Assembly: GCA_963849635.1 (NCBI GenBank)
Contig: CAWKIA010000030.1
Span: 1 to 64,000 of the forward strand
DNA length: 64,000 bases
Source of the DNA: CAVRUD01 sp963849635
GTDB lineage: Bacteria > Chloroflexota > Chloroflexia > Thermomicrobiales > UBA6265
Direction: 5' to 3'
A program made the position numbers and the translations under genes. The notes below the pieces were generated by a model. That model searched no databases and was not told where the DNA came from. It was given only the letters and a program-made list of their open reading frames with translations. Shown here in pieces: positions 43,108-50,776 of the stretch (its first letter is position 1; every line of letters starts with the position of its first letter).

Positions 43108-43332
43108 TCACGCCGCGGCCGGCCGGTTGGGGCGGGACGAGAACGAGAGGCGGGTGAAGGTGGCCAGGAGCGGACCGACGGCGGCGCGGACGCGGTGGGC
43201 CAGTGACGGCCCGGCCGCGGCCTGATCGTCGCCGGACGCCGACCTGATGAGCCGGTACGTGGCGGCTTCGCGGTGGAACTCGGCGTTCCGCAGATCCTGT
43301 AGCTGGCAGACGGTGTACGGGTGCGGACCCAT
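43108..43332 (-). CDS. Small protein of unknown function, with in-frame TM segment after its stop
   Basis: 74 aa from ATG 43332 with a good SD (GAAAGGAGC). MGPHPYTVCQLQDLRNAEFH, then helical sequence, ending in SSRPNRPAAA and TGA. The same frame continues without another stop to 42862 and encodes a clear membrane helix (AIVAGLAIVAFLLILLSAAF) and a short tail, but it has no start codon of its own. This suggests either a nonsense change in a 148-residue membrane protein or a coupled reading. A palindromic site lies 84 bp upstream. Confidence 0.6.
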   Translation of the reverse strand: MGPHPYTVCQLQDLRNAEFHREAATYRLIRSASGDDQAAAGPSLAHRVRAAVGPLLATFTRLSFSSRPNRPAAA

Positions 43333-43415
43333 GGCGTGCTCCTTTCGATCGGGGGTACTGGGTTCGACGTCTCCTGAGGACACCTCCAGCATGCCCCCCG
43401 CGAGCGCACCGTACA

Positions 43416-43435
43416 TCCGTACCGGTACGGATATG
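43416..43435 (-). promoter_or_regulatory. Palindrome TCCGTAC-N2-GTACGGA-TATG
   Basis: It contains CGTA-CCGG-TACG, so it joins the C5/C6/C7 core type with the C2/C3 layout (TCCGT arms plus TATG). The core is 86 bp from the start at 43332. Confidence 0.65.
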
Positions 43436-43540
43436 CGGGTACGGAGAATCCGCCCGCTCCCGGCGCACAAGTACGGATCCGGCCGGGCGGACCGCCCCTG
43501 TGACCGTGCGCACGTTGAGCCGACGGAACGTCGGGCCAGC

Positions 43541-46500
43541 TCAGACCAGGCCGAGGCGAGCGGCGGCTTCGGCCGCCTCCCAGCGGGTCCGAACTCCCAG
43601 CTTGGCGAGGATGTGCTCGACGTGCGTCTCCACCGTGCGCGGACCGACGAAAAGCGCCTCGGCGATCTCCGCGTTGGCGCGGTGTTGGGCCAGCAGCCGC
43701 AGCACATCGACTTCCCGCCGCGTCAGGCCCGCCGGGGCGGTCTCGGCCACCTTCTTAGCCGCGAGCCGCGTCCCGCGAGCGTCAGCTCGGGCGAGGGTCG
43801 GCACCGCGCCGAGCGGCGTGCAGATCCGGTGGACGTCGCCGAGGAGGGCGGTGACGTCCTCCCGCTTCCCCGCCCCCAGGCGCAGCTCCGCCAGCGCGAG
43901 CAGCGTCAGCGCCCGTTCGAAGGGCAGTTCCCCGTTGGTAGCGAGATCAAGGGCGATCGCCAGGTGGGTCTCGGCCGCGGCGTGGTCGCCGGCGGCGGTG
44001 TCCAACTCGCCCAGGAGGCGATGGGTCGCCAGCCAGACCAGCGGCTGCCGCGGGTCGTCGGCCAGCCCCAGCGCCTCGTTTGCCGCTTCGCGCGCTTGCA
44101 CGGCGTCGCCGCCAGCCCGGTGGTAGCGGGCCCAGGCCAGCCGCCCCTCGGCCTGCCCCAGCACGCTCCCGCTCCAGGCCAGCCAGCGGTCGTGCGCCTC
44201 GAGCCAATGGCGGGCCGTGGGCAGGTCGCCCGCGTCGAGGCAGAGGTCGGCGGCGAGGCGTTGGAGGAAGAGGCCCTCCTGGTGGATGATGTCTCCTGGC
44301 TCGGTCGCCGGCCCGTCCGGAAGGAGGGAGCGGATCTGGGCCCAGGCCCGCTCCGGCTCGCCGCGGTGGCGGGCGAGGACGGCGAGCGCCGTCGACATCT
44401 CGCGCCGGAGGTAGGTGTTGCCGGGGACCGGGAGGTCGGCCAGGATCTGGTCCGCCTCGTCCCACCGCCCGTCGAGGACCAGGCAGCCGAGCCAGGCCAG
44501 GCGTGGCGAGACGTCGGGGGGGAGCGCGCCTCCGATGCGGCGTAGCGTCGCCTCCGCCTCGGTCGCGATCCGGCGCCGGTTGGCGGGGTCGGCCGCGCCG
44601 TAGGTCATCGCGACGTCTTGCAATTCGCCAAGCAGCGTGAAGGCAATCAGGGCGAAGTGGTCGACCTCTTGGAACATCTCGCGGCTCTTGGACCATGCCT
44701 GGCGCGCCTCGTCGGGCCGGCCCAGCGCCGCATAGGCGATGCCGAGCCCGTGGTGGGCGAAGGCGACGACGGCGTGGACCCAGCCGCCGAGGCCGGGGGC
44801 GGGACCGACCGCGGCGACGAACCGCTCCGCCATCTCGGCTGCGGCGGGGTCTCCGGCCGAGGCCAAGAACCAGGGATAGACGCAGGAACGGGCGTCGAAC
44901 CCGGCCGCGTAGAGCCGATCGACGACGGCCTCGTCCCCGGCGAGATCGGAGCGGGTGGCGGTGGAGATAATGTTCGCGAACCACAGCCGGATCCCGGTGT
45001 AAGTCTGTGCGACATCGGGCGGGTGGGCGGCGAGCGCGTCGAGGCCTTTCCGCATCTCGGCCAGTCCGGCCCGAAATTGGTCCGTGTAGCAGAGGTGGAT
45101 TCCGCGGATGTGCTGCACCTGGGCGGCGAAGACGGCGTCGCCGCCGCGTCGGGCGAGGCGCTCCGCCTCGTCCAGGGGGAGGATGCTGCTGGCGGGGTCG
45201 GAGAAGCGATGGAGGTGGCCGACGCGGAAGACGAGCTCGCGGTGCGTCCGTTCTTGACCTTCGACGCCTTCTAGGAGGGCGGCGGCGGCGCGAAGCCGCT
45301 CGGATGCCGTTAGCCAGGCGTACAAGCGTTGGGCCCGATCACCCGCCGCGGCCAACCACTCCCAGGCGCGAGGATCGCCGGCTTGCTGGAAGTGGAGGGC
45401 GACCGCGTCGGGATCGGCCCCGGGATCCGCCGCGAGCGCCTCAGCGACCCTGCGATGCCAGAGGCGTTGACGGGGCGGGAGGAGGCCCTCGTAGAGGGCC
45501 TCCCGGGTGAGAGCGTGGACGAAGCGGACGTGGGTGCCGTCCTGCTCGGCGTCGAGCAGGTGGGCATTGACGGCCCGCTCGACGATCACGAGGAGGGCGT
45601 CTTCGTCGAGGCCGGCCAGCGCCGCCCAGAGCCCGAGGGGCACCTCCTGGCCGATGACGGCGGCGATCGCGAGGGGGAGGCGGGTGTCTTCGCCGAGGCG
45701 AGCGATGCGGCCGTCGATGACCTGGCTGAGCAGGGTGGGGACGACGACGCGGGTGAGCTCGCCCAGGGAAGATCGGTCTTCGCCGGCGCGGAGGAGGCCG
45801 TCCTCTTCGAGGGCGCGGAGGAGCTCGACGGCGAAGAAGGGGTTGCCGTCGGCGTGGCGCTCCAAATAGGCGACGAGGCGAGCGGCATCGGGGTCGGAGA
45901 GGCGGTAGCTCGCGGCGACCAGAGCATGAAAAGCGCCAACGTCGAGCCCTTTGAGATCGAGGCGGAGGCCGTCCGCCTCGCGGACGAGGGCCACCAGGTG
46001 CTGGAAGAAGGGGTGGCGTGGGGCCAGCGCGTCGATGCGGTAGGTGGCGACGAGGAGGGCGGGCCACTGGTCGAGGGAGACGGCGATGTCGCGGAGGAGA
46101 TCGATGCTGGCGGGATCGGCCCAATGGACGTCTTCGAGGAGGATGAGGAGTGGGCCGGCGGCGGCGAGTTCGGCGAGGTAGCGGCGGACGTCGGCGAAGA
46201 GGGCGGCCTGGTCGGTAACGCGGGCGGGAGCGCCGCCCGCGAGCGCGGCCGGGGGGTCGGGCACCGGTTGCCCGGCGGGGATGCGCTCGAAGGCGTCGCG
46301 CCAGGGACCGTACGGGGGAGCGTTGCTGCGGTCGTAGCAGTGGCCGACGAGGACGCGGACGCCCTGCGCCTCCGCCGTACGGACGAGGTCGCGGGCGAGC
46401 GTGGTCTTGCCAATGCCGGCCTCGCCGCCGAGGAGGACGAGGCGTCCCTGGCCGGCGACGGCGGCGGCGAGCTCGTCGCGCAGGCAGGCTTGCTCCCGCG

Positions 46501-46585
46501 CCCGGCCGGCGAGGACGGGCGCGGGGAACCGGGGCGATGGGGACCGCGTGGGGGCACGGTCCGCGGGTGCTGGAATCCCGTCCAT
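43541..46585 (-). CDS. Large LuxR-family ATPase regulator (MalT/LAL-like, R3)
   Basis: About 1014 aa from ATG 46585. AAA_16-type ATPase with Walker A LLGGEAGIGKTTLARDL (near residue 53) and Walker B LLILLEDVHWADPAS, then ATYRIDALAPRHPFF and FVHALTREALYEGLL. A TPR-like region spans about 420-930 (for example HHGLGIAYAALGRPDEARQ). The C-terminal LuxR domain reads LTRREVDVLRLLAQHRANAE, PRTVETHVEHILAKLGV. The ATPase class differs from R1, R2 and R4, which are NB-ARC-like, so it is a separate LAL-type lineage. Target genes are unknown; the small gene and a palindrome lie immediately downstream. Confidence 0.88.
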   Translation of the reverse strand: MDGIPAPADRAPTRSPSPRFPAPVLAGRAREQACLRDELAAAVAGQGRLVLLGGEAGIGKTTLARDLVRTAEAQGVRVLVGHCYDRSNAPPYGPWRDAFERIPAGQPVPDPPAALAGGAPARVTDQAALFADVRRYLAELAAAGPLLILLEDVHWADPASIDLLRDIAVSLDQWPALLVATYRIDALAPRHPFFQHLVALVREADGLRLDLKGLDVGAFHALVAASYRLSDPDAARLVAYLERHADGNPFFAVELLRALEEDGLLRAGEDRSSLGELTRVVVPTLLSQVIDGRIARLGEDTRLPLAIAAVIGQEVPLGLWAALAGLDEDALLVIVERAVNAHLLDAEQDGTHVRFVHALTREALYEGLLPPRQRLWHRRVAEALAADPGADPDAVALHFQQAGDPRAWEWLAAAGDRAQRLYAWLTASERLRAAAALLEGVEGQERTHRELVFRVGHLHRFSDPASSILPLDEAERLARRGGDAVFAAQVQHIRGIHLCYTDQFRAGLAEMRKGLDALAAHPPDVAQTYTGIRLWFANIISTATRSDLAGDEAVVDRLYAAGFDARSCVYPWFLASAGDPAAAEMAERFVAAVGPAPGLGGWVHAVVAFAHHGLGIAYAALGRPDEARQAWSKSREMFQEVDHFALIAFTLLGELQDVAMTYGAADPANRRRIATEAEATLRRIGGALPPDVSPRLAWLGCLVLDGRWDEADQILADLPVPGNTYLRREMSTALAVLARHRGEPERAWAQIRSLLPDGPATEPGDIIHQEGLFLQRLAADLCLDAGDLPTARHWLEAHDRWLAWSGSVLGQAEGRLAWARYHRAGGDAVQAREAANEALGLADDPRQPLVWLATHRLLGELDTAAGDHAAAETHLAIALDLATNGELPFERALTLLALAELRLGAGKREDVTALLGDVHRICTPLGAVPTLARADARGTRLAAKKVAETAPAGLTRREVDVLRLLAQHRANAEIAEALFVGPRTVETHVEHILAKLGVRTRWEAAEAAARLGLV

Positions 46586-46867
46586 GGCAATCCTGATGGG
46601 TTGGGGCGACGATAGGTGCATTGTACCGAATCGTCACCGAGGCGCCATCGTCCGGGAGGACGGGCGCTGTCGTGCTCCCTCCCGCTCTCGCGTCCCGGTG
46701 GGCTGCTCACACAGGAGGACGGTCTTGCTGCCGACGTGGACCGGCCGGAGCGGGAGGCAAGGGACATCGTGAGGGATTGGGGCTCGGTCGTCATGGGTGG
46801 GCCCGGTGGCCGCGAACGTTGGGCGCCGGGTCTTGAAGGGCGTCGGGCGGGCGCCGAACCTTTGAGA

Positions 46868-48070
46868 TTACAGCGTGCTCACCCGGCGGTGCGCATCCGG
46901 GCGGTCGAAGAGGCCGGGTTTCAACTCCATACCAAGGCCAGGGCCGGGTGGTGGGGCGATGGTGCCATTCGAGACGTCTGGCAGGGCGGTAGCGACTTCC
47001 GTGTACCAGCCGGTGTAGAAGGCGCGGACGGATTCCTGGATCAGGGCGTTGGGGGCGTTGATCGAGAGGTGGGTGGAGGCGACGAGGACGACCGGGCCGG
47101 TGCAATCGTGCGGGGCGATCGGGATCTGGTAGGCCTCGGCCATGGTGGCGATCTTCTTGGCCTCGGAGATGCCGCCGACCCAGGCGATGTCGAGCATGGC
47201 GACGCCGACGGCGCCGCGTTCGAGGGCTTCGCGGAAGGACCAGCGGCCGGCCATCGTTTCGCTGATGGTGGTGGGGACGTGGGTGCTGGCGGCGAAGTCG
47301 GCGAGGGCGTCGAAGTTGTCGGCTTTGATCGGGTCCTCGAACCAGAAGGGCTCGTACTCCTCCAGGGCATGGGCGATCCGCTTGGCGGTGGGCAGATTCC
47401 AGAGGGAGTGGAACTCGACCATGATGTCCATCTGCATGCCGACGGCCTGGCGGATCTTGCGGAAGGGCTCCAGGGAGGTGTCGAGGTCGGCGTTGGAGAT
47501 GTAGGTGCCGTTGGAGGCCTCGGCGTAGGGGTCGAAGGGCCAGATCTTCATGCCGGTGATCCCGGATTCGAGCAGGTCGACCGCAAGGACGTCGGCGTGG
47601 TGGAGGAAGGCTTCGAGGTCTTCGTAGGGGCCGACCTCTTTGCCGTGATCGAGGCCCCAGTTTTCCATGAGCTGCTGTGGTTTGTCCCGGACGTAGTAGT
47701 AGCCGGCGCAGGTGTTGTAGGTGCGGATGCGGTCGCGGAAGGCTCCCCCGAGCAGCTGGTAGATGGGCTGATTGGTGACCTTGCCGAAGAGGTCCCAGAG
47801 GGCGATGTCGAGGGCGGAGTTGCCGCGGGTCTCCGCACCGGAGGAGCGGTAGCCGACGTAGCCGTAGAGGTTGCGAGCGTGGAGGTCGATCTGGAGCGGG
47901 TTCTTGCCGAGAAGGTAGGGGGCGACGGTCTCGTGGATGTAGGCCTCGACGGCCTTGGCGCCAAAGAAGGTCTCGCCCAGGCCGACGAGGCCTTCGTCGG
48001 TGTGGATGTGGAGCCAGAGGAGATTCGGGAACTCGTCGAGGCGCAGGGTTTCGACTTTGGTGACGATCAC
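46868..48070 (-). CDS. Enolase-superfamily enzyme (mandelate racemase/muconate lactonising type)
   Basis: 400 aa from GTG 48070 (GGAGG 5 bases ahead). N-terminal capping domain (IVTKVETLRLDEFPNLLWL, GLGETFFGAKAVEAYI), then the barrel with ITGMKIWPFDPYAE, metal ligands in MDIMVEFHSLW, FWFEDPIKADN and TTISETMAGR, and a late His in IPIAPHDCTGPV. These point to an acid-sugar dehydratase or racemase acting on a carboxylate with Mg2+. The specific substrate is not assignable. No sugar transporter is immediately adjacent. A C-terminal remnant of a homologue lies at 41159. Confidence 0.88.
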   Translation of the reverse strand: MIVTKVETLRLDEFPNLLWLHIHTDEGLVGLGETFFGAKAVEAYIHETVAPYLLGKNPLQIDLHARNLYGYVGYRSSGAETRGNSALDIALWDLFGKVTNQPIYQLLGGAFRDRIRTYNTCAGYYYVRDKPQQLMENWGLDHGKEVGPYEDLEAFLHHADVLAVDLLESGITGMKIWPFDPYAEASNGTYISNADLDTSLEPFRKIRQAVGMQMDIMVEFHSLWNLPTAKRIAHALEEYEPFWFEDPIKADNFDALADFAASTHVPTTISETMAGRWSFREALERGAVGVAMLDIAWVGGISEAKKIATMAEAYQIPIAPHDCTGPVVLVASTHLSINAPNALIQESVRAFYTGWYTEVATALPDVSNGTIAPPPGPGLGMELKPGLFDRPDAHRRVSTL

Positions 48071-48167
48071 GGGTGCCTCCGAGACGTGAGACGCGAGACG
48101 TGGGACATGCGTCGGGAGGGTAGCCGAAGAAGGGACATGTCGCATGAGGAATGGTGGAGACCTGTCG

Positions 48168-48185
48168 TGATATCATTGATATCAA
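48168..48185. promoter_or_regulatory. Tandem palindromes, operator of vapBC
   Basis: TGATATCA (48168-48175) followed directly by TTGATATCAA (48176-48185), ending 27 bp before the antitoxin ATG. Typical of a site for a swapped-hairpin/RHH antitoxin dimer pair. Confidence 0.7.
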
Positions 48186-48212
48186 TGGCACATATTTGGC
48201 GGGGAGGGTGAA

Positions 48213-48617
48213 ATGGCGCAGTTAGTGGTTCGGAAACTGGATGACGATGTGAAGGAGCGGCTGCGGGTTCGGGCGGCGCGCCACGGGCAAAGTATGGAGG
48301 AGGAGGTCCGGGAGATTCTGACGGCGGCTGTCGTGGAGGAGGATCTGCCCGGCGAGGGACTCGGAACCCGGATCGCCCGGCGGTTTGCCGCTGTTGGGGG
48401 CGTGCCGTTCGAGATCGAGGAACTCCGCTTTGGCTCTCTGCGCGCGGCGACATTCGATGGCTTCGAGGAGGGTGAGGATGACGGAACGGTCGATGATCAT
48501 CCTCGATACGAACGTGCTCTCGGCCCTCATGAATCAGACTCCAGTCGCCACCGTGGCGGCGTGGCTCGACCGCCAGGAGAAGAGCGCGATTTGGACCACC
48601 GCGGTGACAGTGTATGA
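48213..48617 (+). CDS. VapB/FitA-type antitoxin (C-terminus probably overrun)
   Basis: The first 80 residues are a normal FitA/VapB antitoxin: MAQLVVRKLDDDVKERLRVR, RHGQSMEEEVREILTAAV, IARRFAAVGGVPFEIEEL. SD GGGAGG precedes ATG 48213. Family proteins end soon after this point, yet here the frame runs to 48617, 140 bp into the toxin gene, with low-complexity sequence (DDGTVDDHPRYERALG). A lost stop or indel near 48470 is likely. Confidence 0.82.
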   Translation: MAQLVVRKLDDDVKERLRVRAARHGQSMEEEVREILTAAVVEEDLPGEGLGTRIARRFAAVGGVPFEIEELRFGSLRAATFDGFEEGEDDGTVDDHPRYERALGPHESDSSRHRGGVARPPGEERDLDHRGDSV

Positions 48618-48921
48618 GGTTCGATCGGGTCTCGACCTGATGCCGGAGGGACGGCGAAGGCAACTGCTCGAAGTCGAGTTCAATCGGCTGCTGATGCGTG
48701 ATCTACTGGACCGGGTTCTGCCGTTCGATCGCGGTGCGGCGATCGAGGCGGGGAGATTAGGTGCAACCCGTCAGCGGTTAGAGTTTACCGATGACCATCG
48801 AGATATCCAGATTGCAGGGATCGTGCTCTGGCACGGTGCGACGCTCGTGACTCGCAATGTCCGGCACTTCGCCGGTCTTGGGATGAGCGTGGTCGATCCC
48901 TGGGCGTCAGACCCAGCATGA
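48478..48921 (+). CDS. vapC: VapC-type PIN-domain toxin
   Basis: 147 aa from ATG 48478 (GGAGGGTGAGG). PIN nuclease acidic residues: Asp in MIILDTNVLSALM, Glu in TVYEVRSGLDLMP, Asp in TDDHRDIQIAGI, and the closing GATLVTRNVRHFAGLG. FitB/VapC toxins cut tRNA or rRNA when freed from antitoxin. It follows the antitoxin gene in a coupled operon with tandem palindromes upstream. Confidence 0.9.
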   Translation: MTERSMIILDTNVLSALMNQTPVATVAAWLDRQEKSAIWTTAVTVYEVRSGLDLMPEGRRRQLLEVEFNRLLMRDLLDRVLPFDRGAAIEAGRLGATRQRLEFTDDHRDIQIAGIVLWHGATLVTRNVRHFAGLGMSVVDPWASDPA

Positions 48922-48963
48922 CGTCTAACCCGCCCGCCAGACATGACCGGTTTTGGATTCGTT

Positions 48964-49045
48964 CTACAAGAAATCCTCGTCGCGCAGGATGTAGCGGTCC
49001 CACTGGCCGATCGGGGATGAGGCCAGGTAGGTGGCGAGGTTATCG
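48964..49045 (-). pseudogene. C-terminal remnant of GNAT acetyltransferase gene
   Basis: Reads LATYLASSPIGQWDRYILRD then EDFL and stop. This is nearly identical at DNA and protein level to the end of the gene at 54449-55436 (STYLASSPIGQWDRYILRD). Nothing upstream matches, so only the tail was duplicated or retained. Confidence 0.78.
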
Positions 49046-49122
49046 GGGGAGACTCGGAATGGACGTCGTGCTTCCCCGTCGATAGGGTCCGGTGGTTCGA
49101 AGTGTACCTTGGCGGGCACACG

Positions 49123-49157
49123 GCACGGCCCCGGACGAGTTGCGTCCGGGGCCGTGC
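49123..49157 (-). terminator. Terminator of secreted NTF2-like gene
   Basis: GCACGGCCCCGGACG / CGTCCGGGGCCGTGC, 15-bp perfect stem, 43 bp after the stop. Confidence 0.7.
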
Positions 49158-49199
49158 GAAAGAGCTGATTGACAAGCGAGGCTGGCCGGCTGGTCAGGA

Positions 49200-49835
49200 T
49201 CAGCAGAAGGCGCCGTTCTCTGAGTAGCAGAGGAAGTCGTCCATCAACCAGGTGTCGTCCTGCTTCACCAGCAGGTAGTAATTGATTTCGACCGGAAGCG
49301 GATCGTTGAAGGTGTCAACGATCACGAATGCGCCAGCCCGGTTATCGCCCAGCAACTCGATGTCGAGGACGGCGAAGAGGGCCGTCTGCTCGGCCGCCGG
49401 AACCGTGGCGGGCGTGCCCTCGGCCGGTGGGGCCATCAGGTCCGCAAGCGTTTCCGGTGGCATCAGGCGCCGGAGGAGATCGTCGGTGTAGAGCGCAAAG
49501 GTGCGCGGGAAGTCGTTGTCATTGAGGCAGGCCCACTCCATGCGGATGGCGGCGGTGATCGCGGCGGCGTCCTCAGGGCCTGCTTGTGTCCCGTCCGGTG
49601 CGCCGAACGGTACGGTGGGCGGCTCCGGCGCGACCCCCGCGACCGGCGTCGCGTTGATGCCTTCCAGCGACTCGGGCGAGCGCGGTGCGACGGTGCATTC
49701 GGCAGGATCTGGTACATCTCGTCCGGCATCGGAGACGGCGGGAGTGGCCTCTTGGGCCAATGTCGGGGCTCGGCCGGCGGCCGTGACGGTGACAAGCAGG
49801 AAGCCGGCGAGGATTAATGCGATTCCGCGGCGCAT
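49200..49835 (-). CDS. Secreted protein, possible NTF2/SnoaL-like fold
   Basis: 211 aa from ATG 49835 (TAGGAGAAA). Sec signal RRGIALILAGFLLVTVTAAG, cleavage likely near TLAQ-EA. A Pro/Ala-rich stretch is followed by a 120-residue domain: AITAAIRMEWACLNDNDFPR, TFALYTDDLLRRLMPPETLA, ending EINYYLLVKQDDTWLMDDFL. The helix-then-sheet order with a final WLMDDF strand is typical of NTF2-like proteins. An in-frame extension upstream to 49928 lacks a signal-like start. Function unknown. Confidence 0.72.
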   Translation of the reverse strand: MRRGIALILAGFLLVTVTAAGRAPTLAQEATPAVSDAGRDVPDPAECTVAPRSPESLEGINATPVAGVAPEPPTVPFGAPDGTQAGPEDAAAITAAIRMEWACLNDNDFPRTFALYTDDLLRRLMPPETLADLMAPPAEGTPATVPAAEQTALFAVLDIELLGDNRAGAFVIVDTFNDPLPVEINYYLLVKQDDTWLMDDFLCYSENGAFC

Positions 49836-50005
49836 AGGGGTTTCTCCTAACGATGATCCATCAGTCAGATCAGCGAGCAGGTCGAGCTGCTGCGCGACGC
49901 TGTTCAACTGGGAGACGACCTGCATCACCTCCGCGTCCGCCGGGACGGTGAAGGTCAGCCCTCCTGGTCAGCCCTTCAGGTCGGACCCGGCGAGCGGCGG
50001 AGGCG

Positions 50006-50644
50006 CTACCGGAAGTAACTCCGCCGTGCCTCCTCTGCCCGCGCCTCGGCCGCCGCCCGCAACTCGGCCGCCCGCTGCCGCGCCGCCTCCGCCCGCTGCC
50101 GCGCCGCCTCGCCGCGATCACGCGGCGGCGCGGTGGTCGGCGGCGCGGTGGTCGGCGGCGCGGTGGTCGGCGGCGGTGTAGTTGGGAACTCCCGGACGCA
50201 CACCTGATCATCCACGAGAGGGTCGACGGAGGTGTCGCACACGAGGCCAGGGCAGCACGTGCCGCAGTTCCTGCACCCTACACCCTCGGCGTGGCAATAC
50301 GCCTCGCAGATGTTGTTGACGCACTGCGAGAAGCACAGACCGCCAGAGCAATCAAAAGCTGTGGTGCAGGGACCGCCTATAGGCTGGGACACGGGCCCGC
50401 AGTACGTGCCTAAGCTGTTGGGCCACGTCTCGCACCGACCGTTACTAAATTCTCCGCAACATTGGCCGTCAGAGGTACACGCGCGTCCAACACCGAGGCA
50501 GGCCTGGGCACCGGCCCCGCCACGGACACCGAGCACGCTCAGCGCCGCGCCAGCGGTCCCAGCACCGATCAGCCGGAGGACGCTCCGCCGCGACTGCCCA
50601 CGCGCCAGCGAGCGCGTCCATCTATCAAATCGCTGTCCGTCCAT
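50006..50644 (-). CDS. Cys-rich exported protein, divergent member C8
   Basis: 212 aa from ATG 50644 (GGAGGCAAG). Family N-terminus MDGQRFDRWTRSLARG, then Tat-like QSRRSVLRLIGAGTAGAALS, cleavage near GAGAQ. The CGN...CVCC core is absent; instead ACLGVGRACTSDGQCC, CSGGLCFSQC, CRNCGTCCPGLVC. A TTPPPTTAPP linker leads to a highly charged coiled-coil tail (EAARQRAEAARQRAAELR) not seen in other members. The shared MDG-x-FD N-terminus with different mature parts suggests that the N-motif is a sorting or chaperone-recognition feature. Confidence 0.82.
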   Translation of the reverse strand: MDGQRFDRWTRSLARGQSRRSVLRLIGAGTAGAALSVLGVRGGAGAQACLGVGRACTSDGQCCGEFSNGRCETWPNSLGTYCGPVSQPIGGPCTTAFDCSGGLCFSQCVNNICEAYCHAEGVGCRNCGTCCPGLVCDTSVDPLVDDQVCVREFPTTPPPTTAPPTTAPPTTAPPRDRGEAARQRAEAARQRAAELRAAAEARAEEARRSYFR

Positions 50645-50776
50645 GGTTCTTGCCTCCATCGGCGTCATCGCCAACGTGTCGGGTCACATCCGTCGCCTTC
50701 GCCCTGCTCGCCGTCCACCAAGCCCTCCCGCTCCTGGCCATCCTCTGAAAGTCCAAGACAGGCTCTAGGGAGCGTG

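Noticed and set aside
49836..49928. Extended N-terminus for the secreted protein at 49200
   Set aside because: The extension would bury the Sec signal peptide internally; the ATG at 49835 has a better ribosome site.
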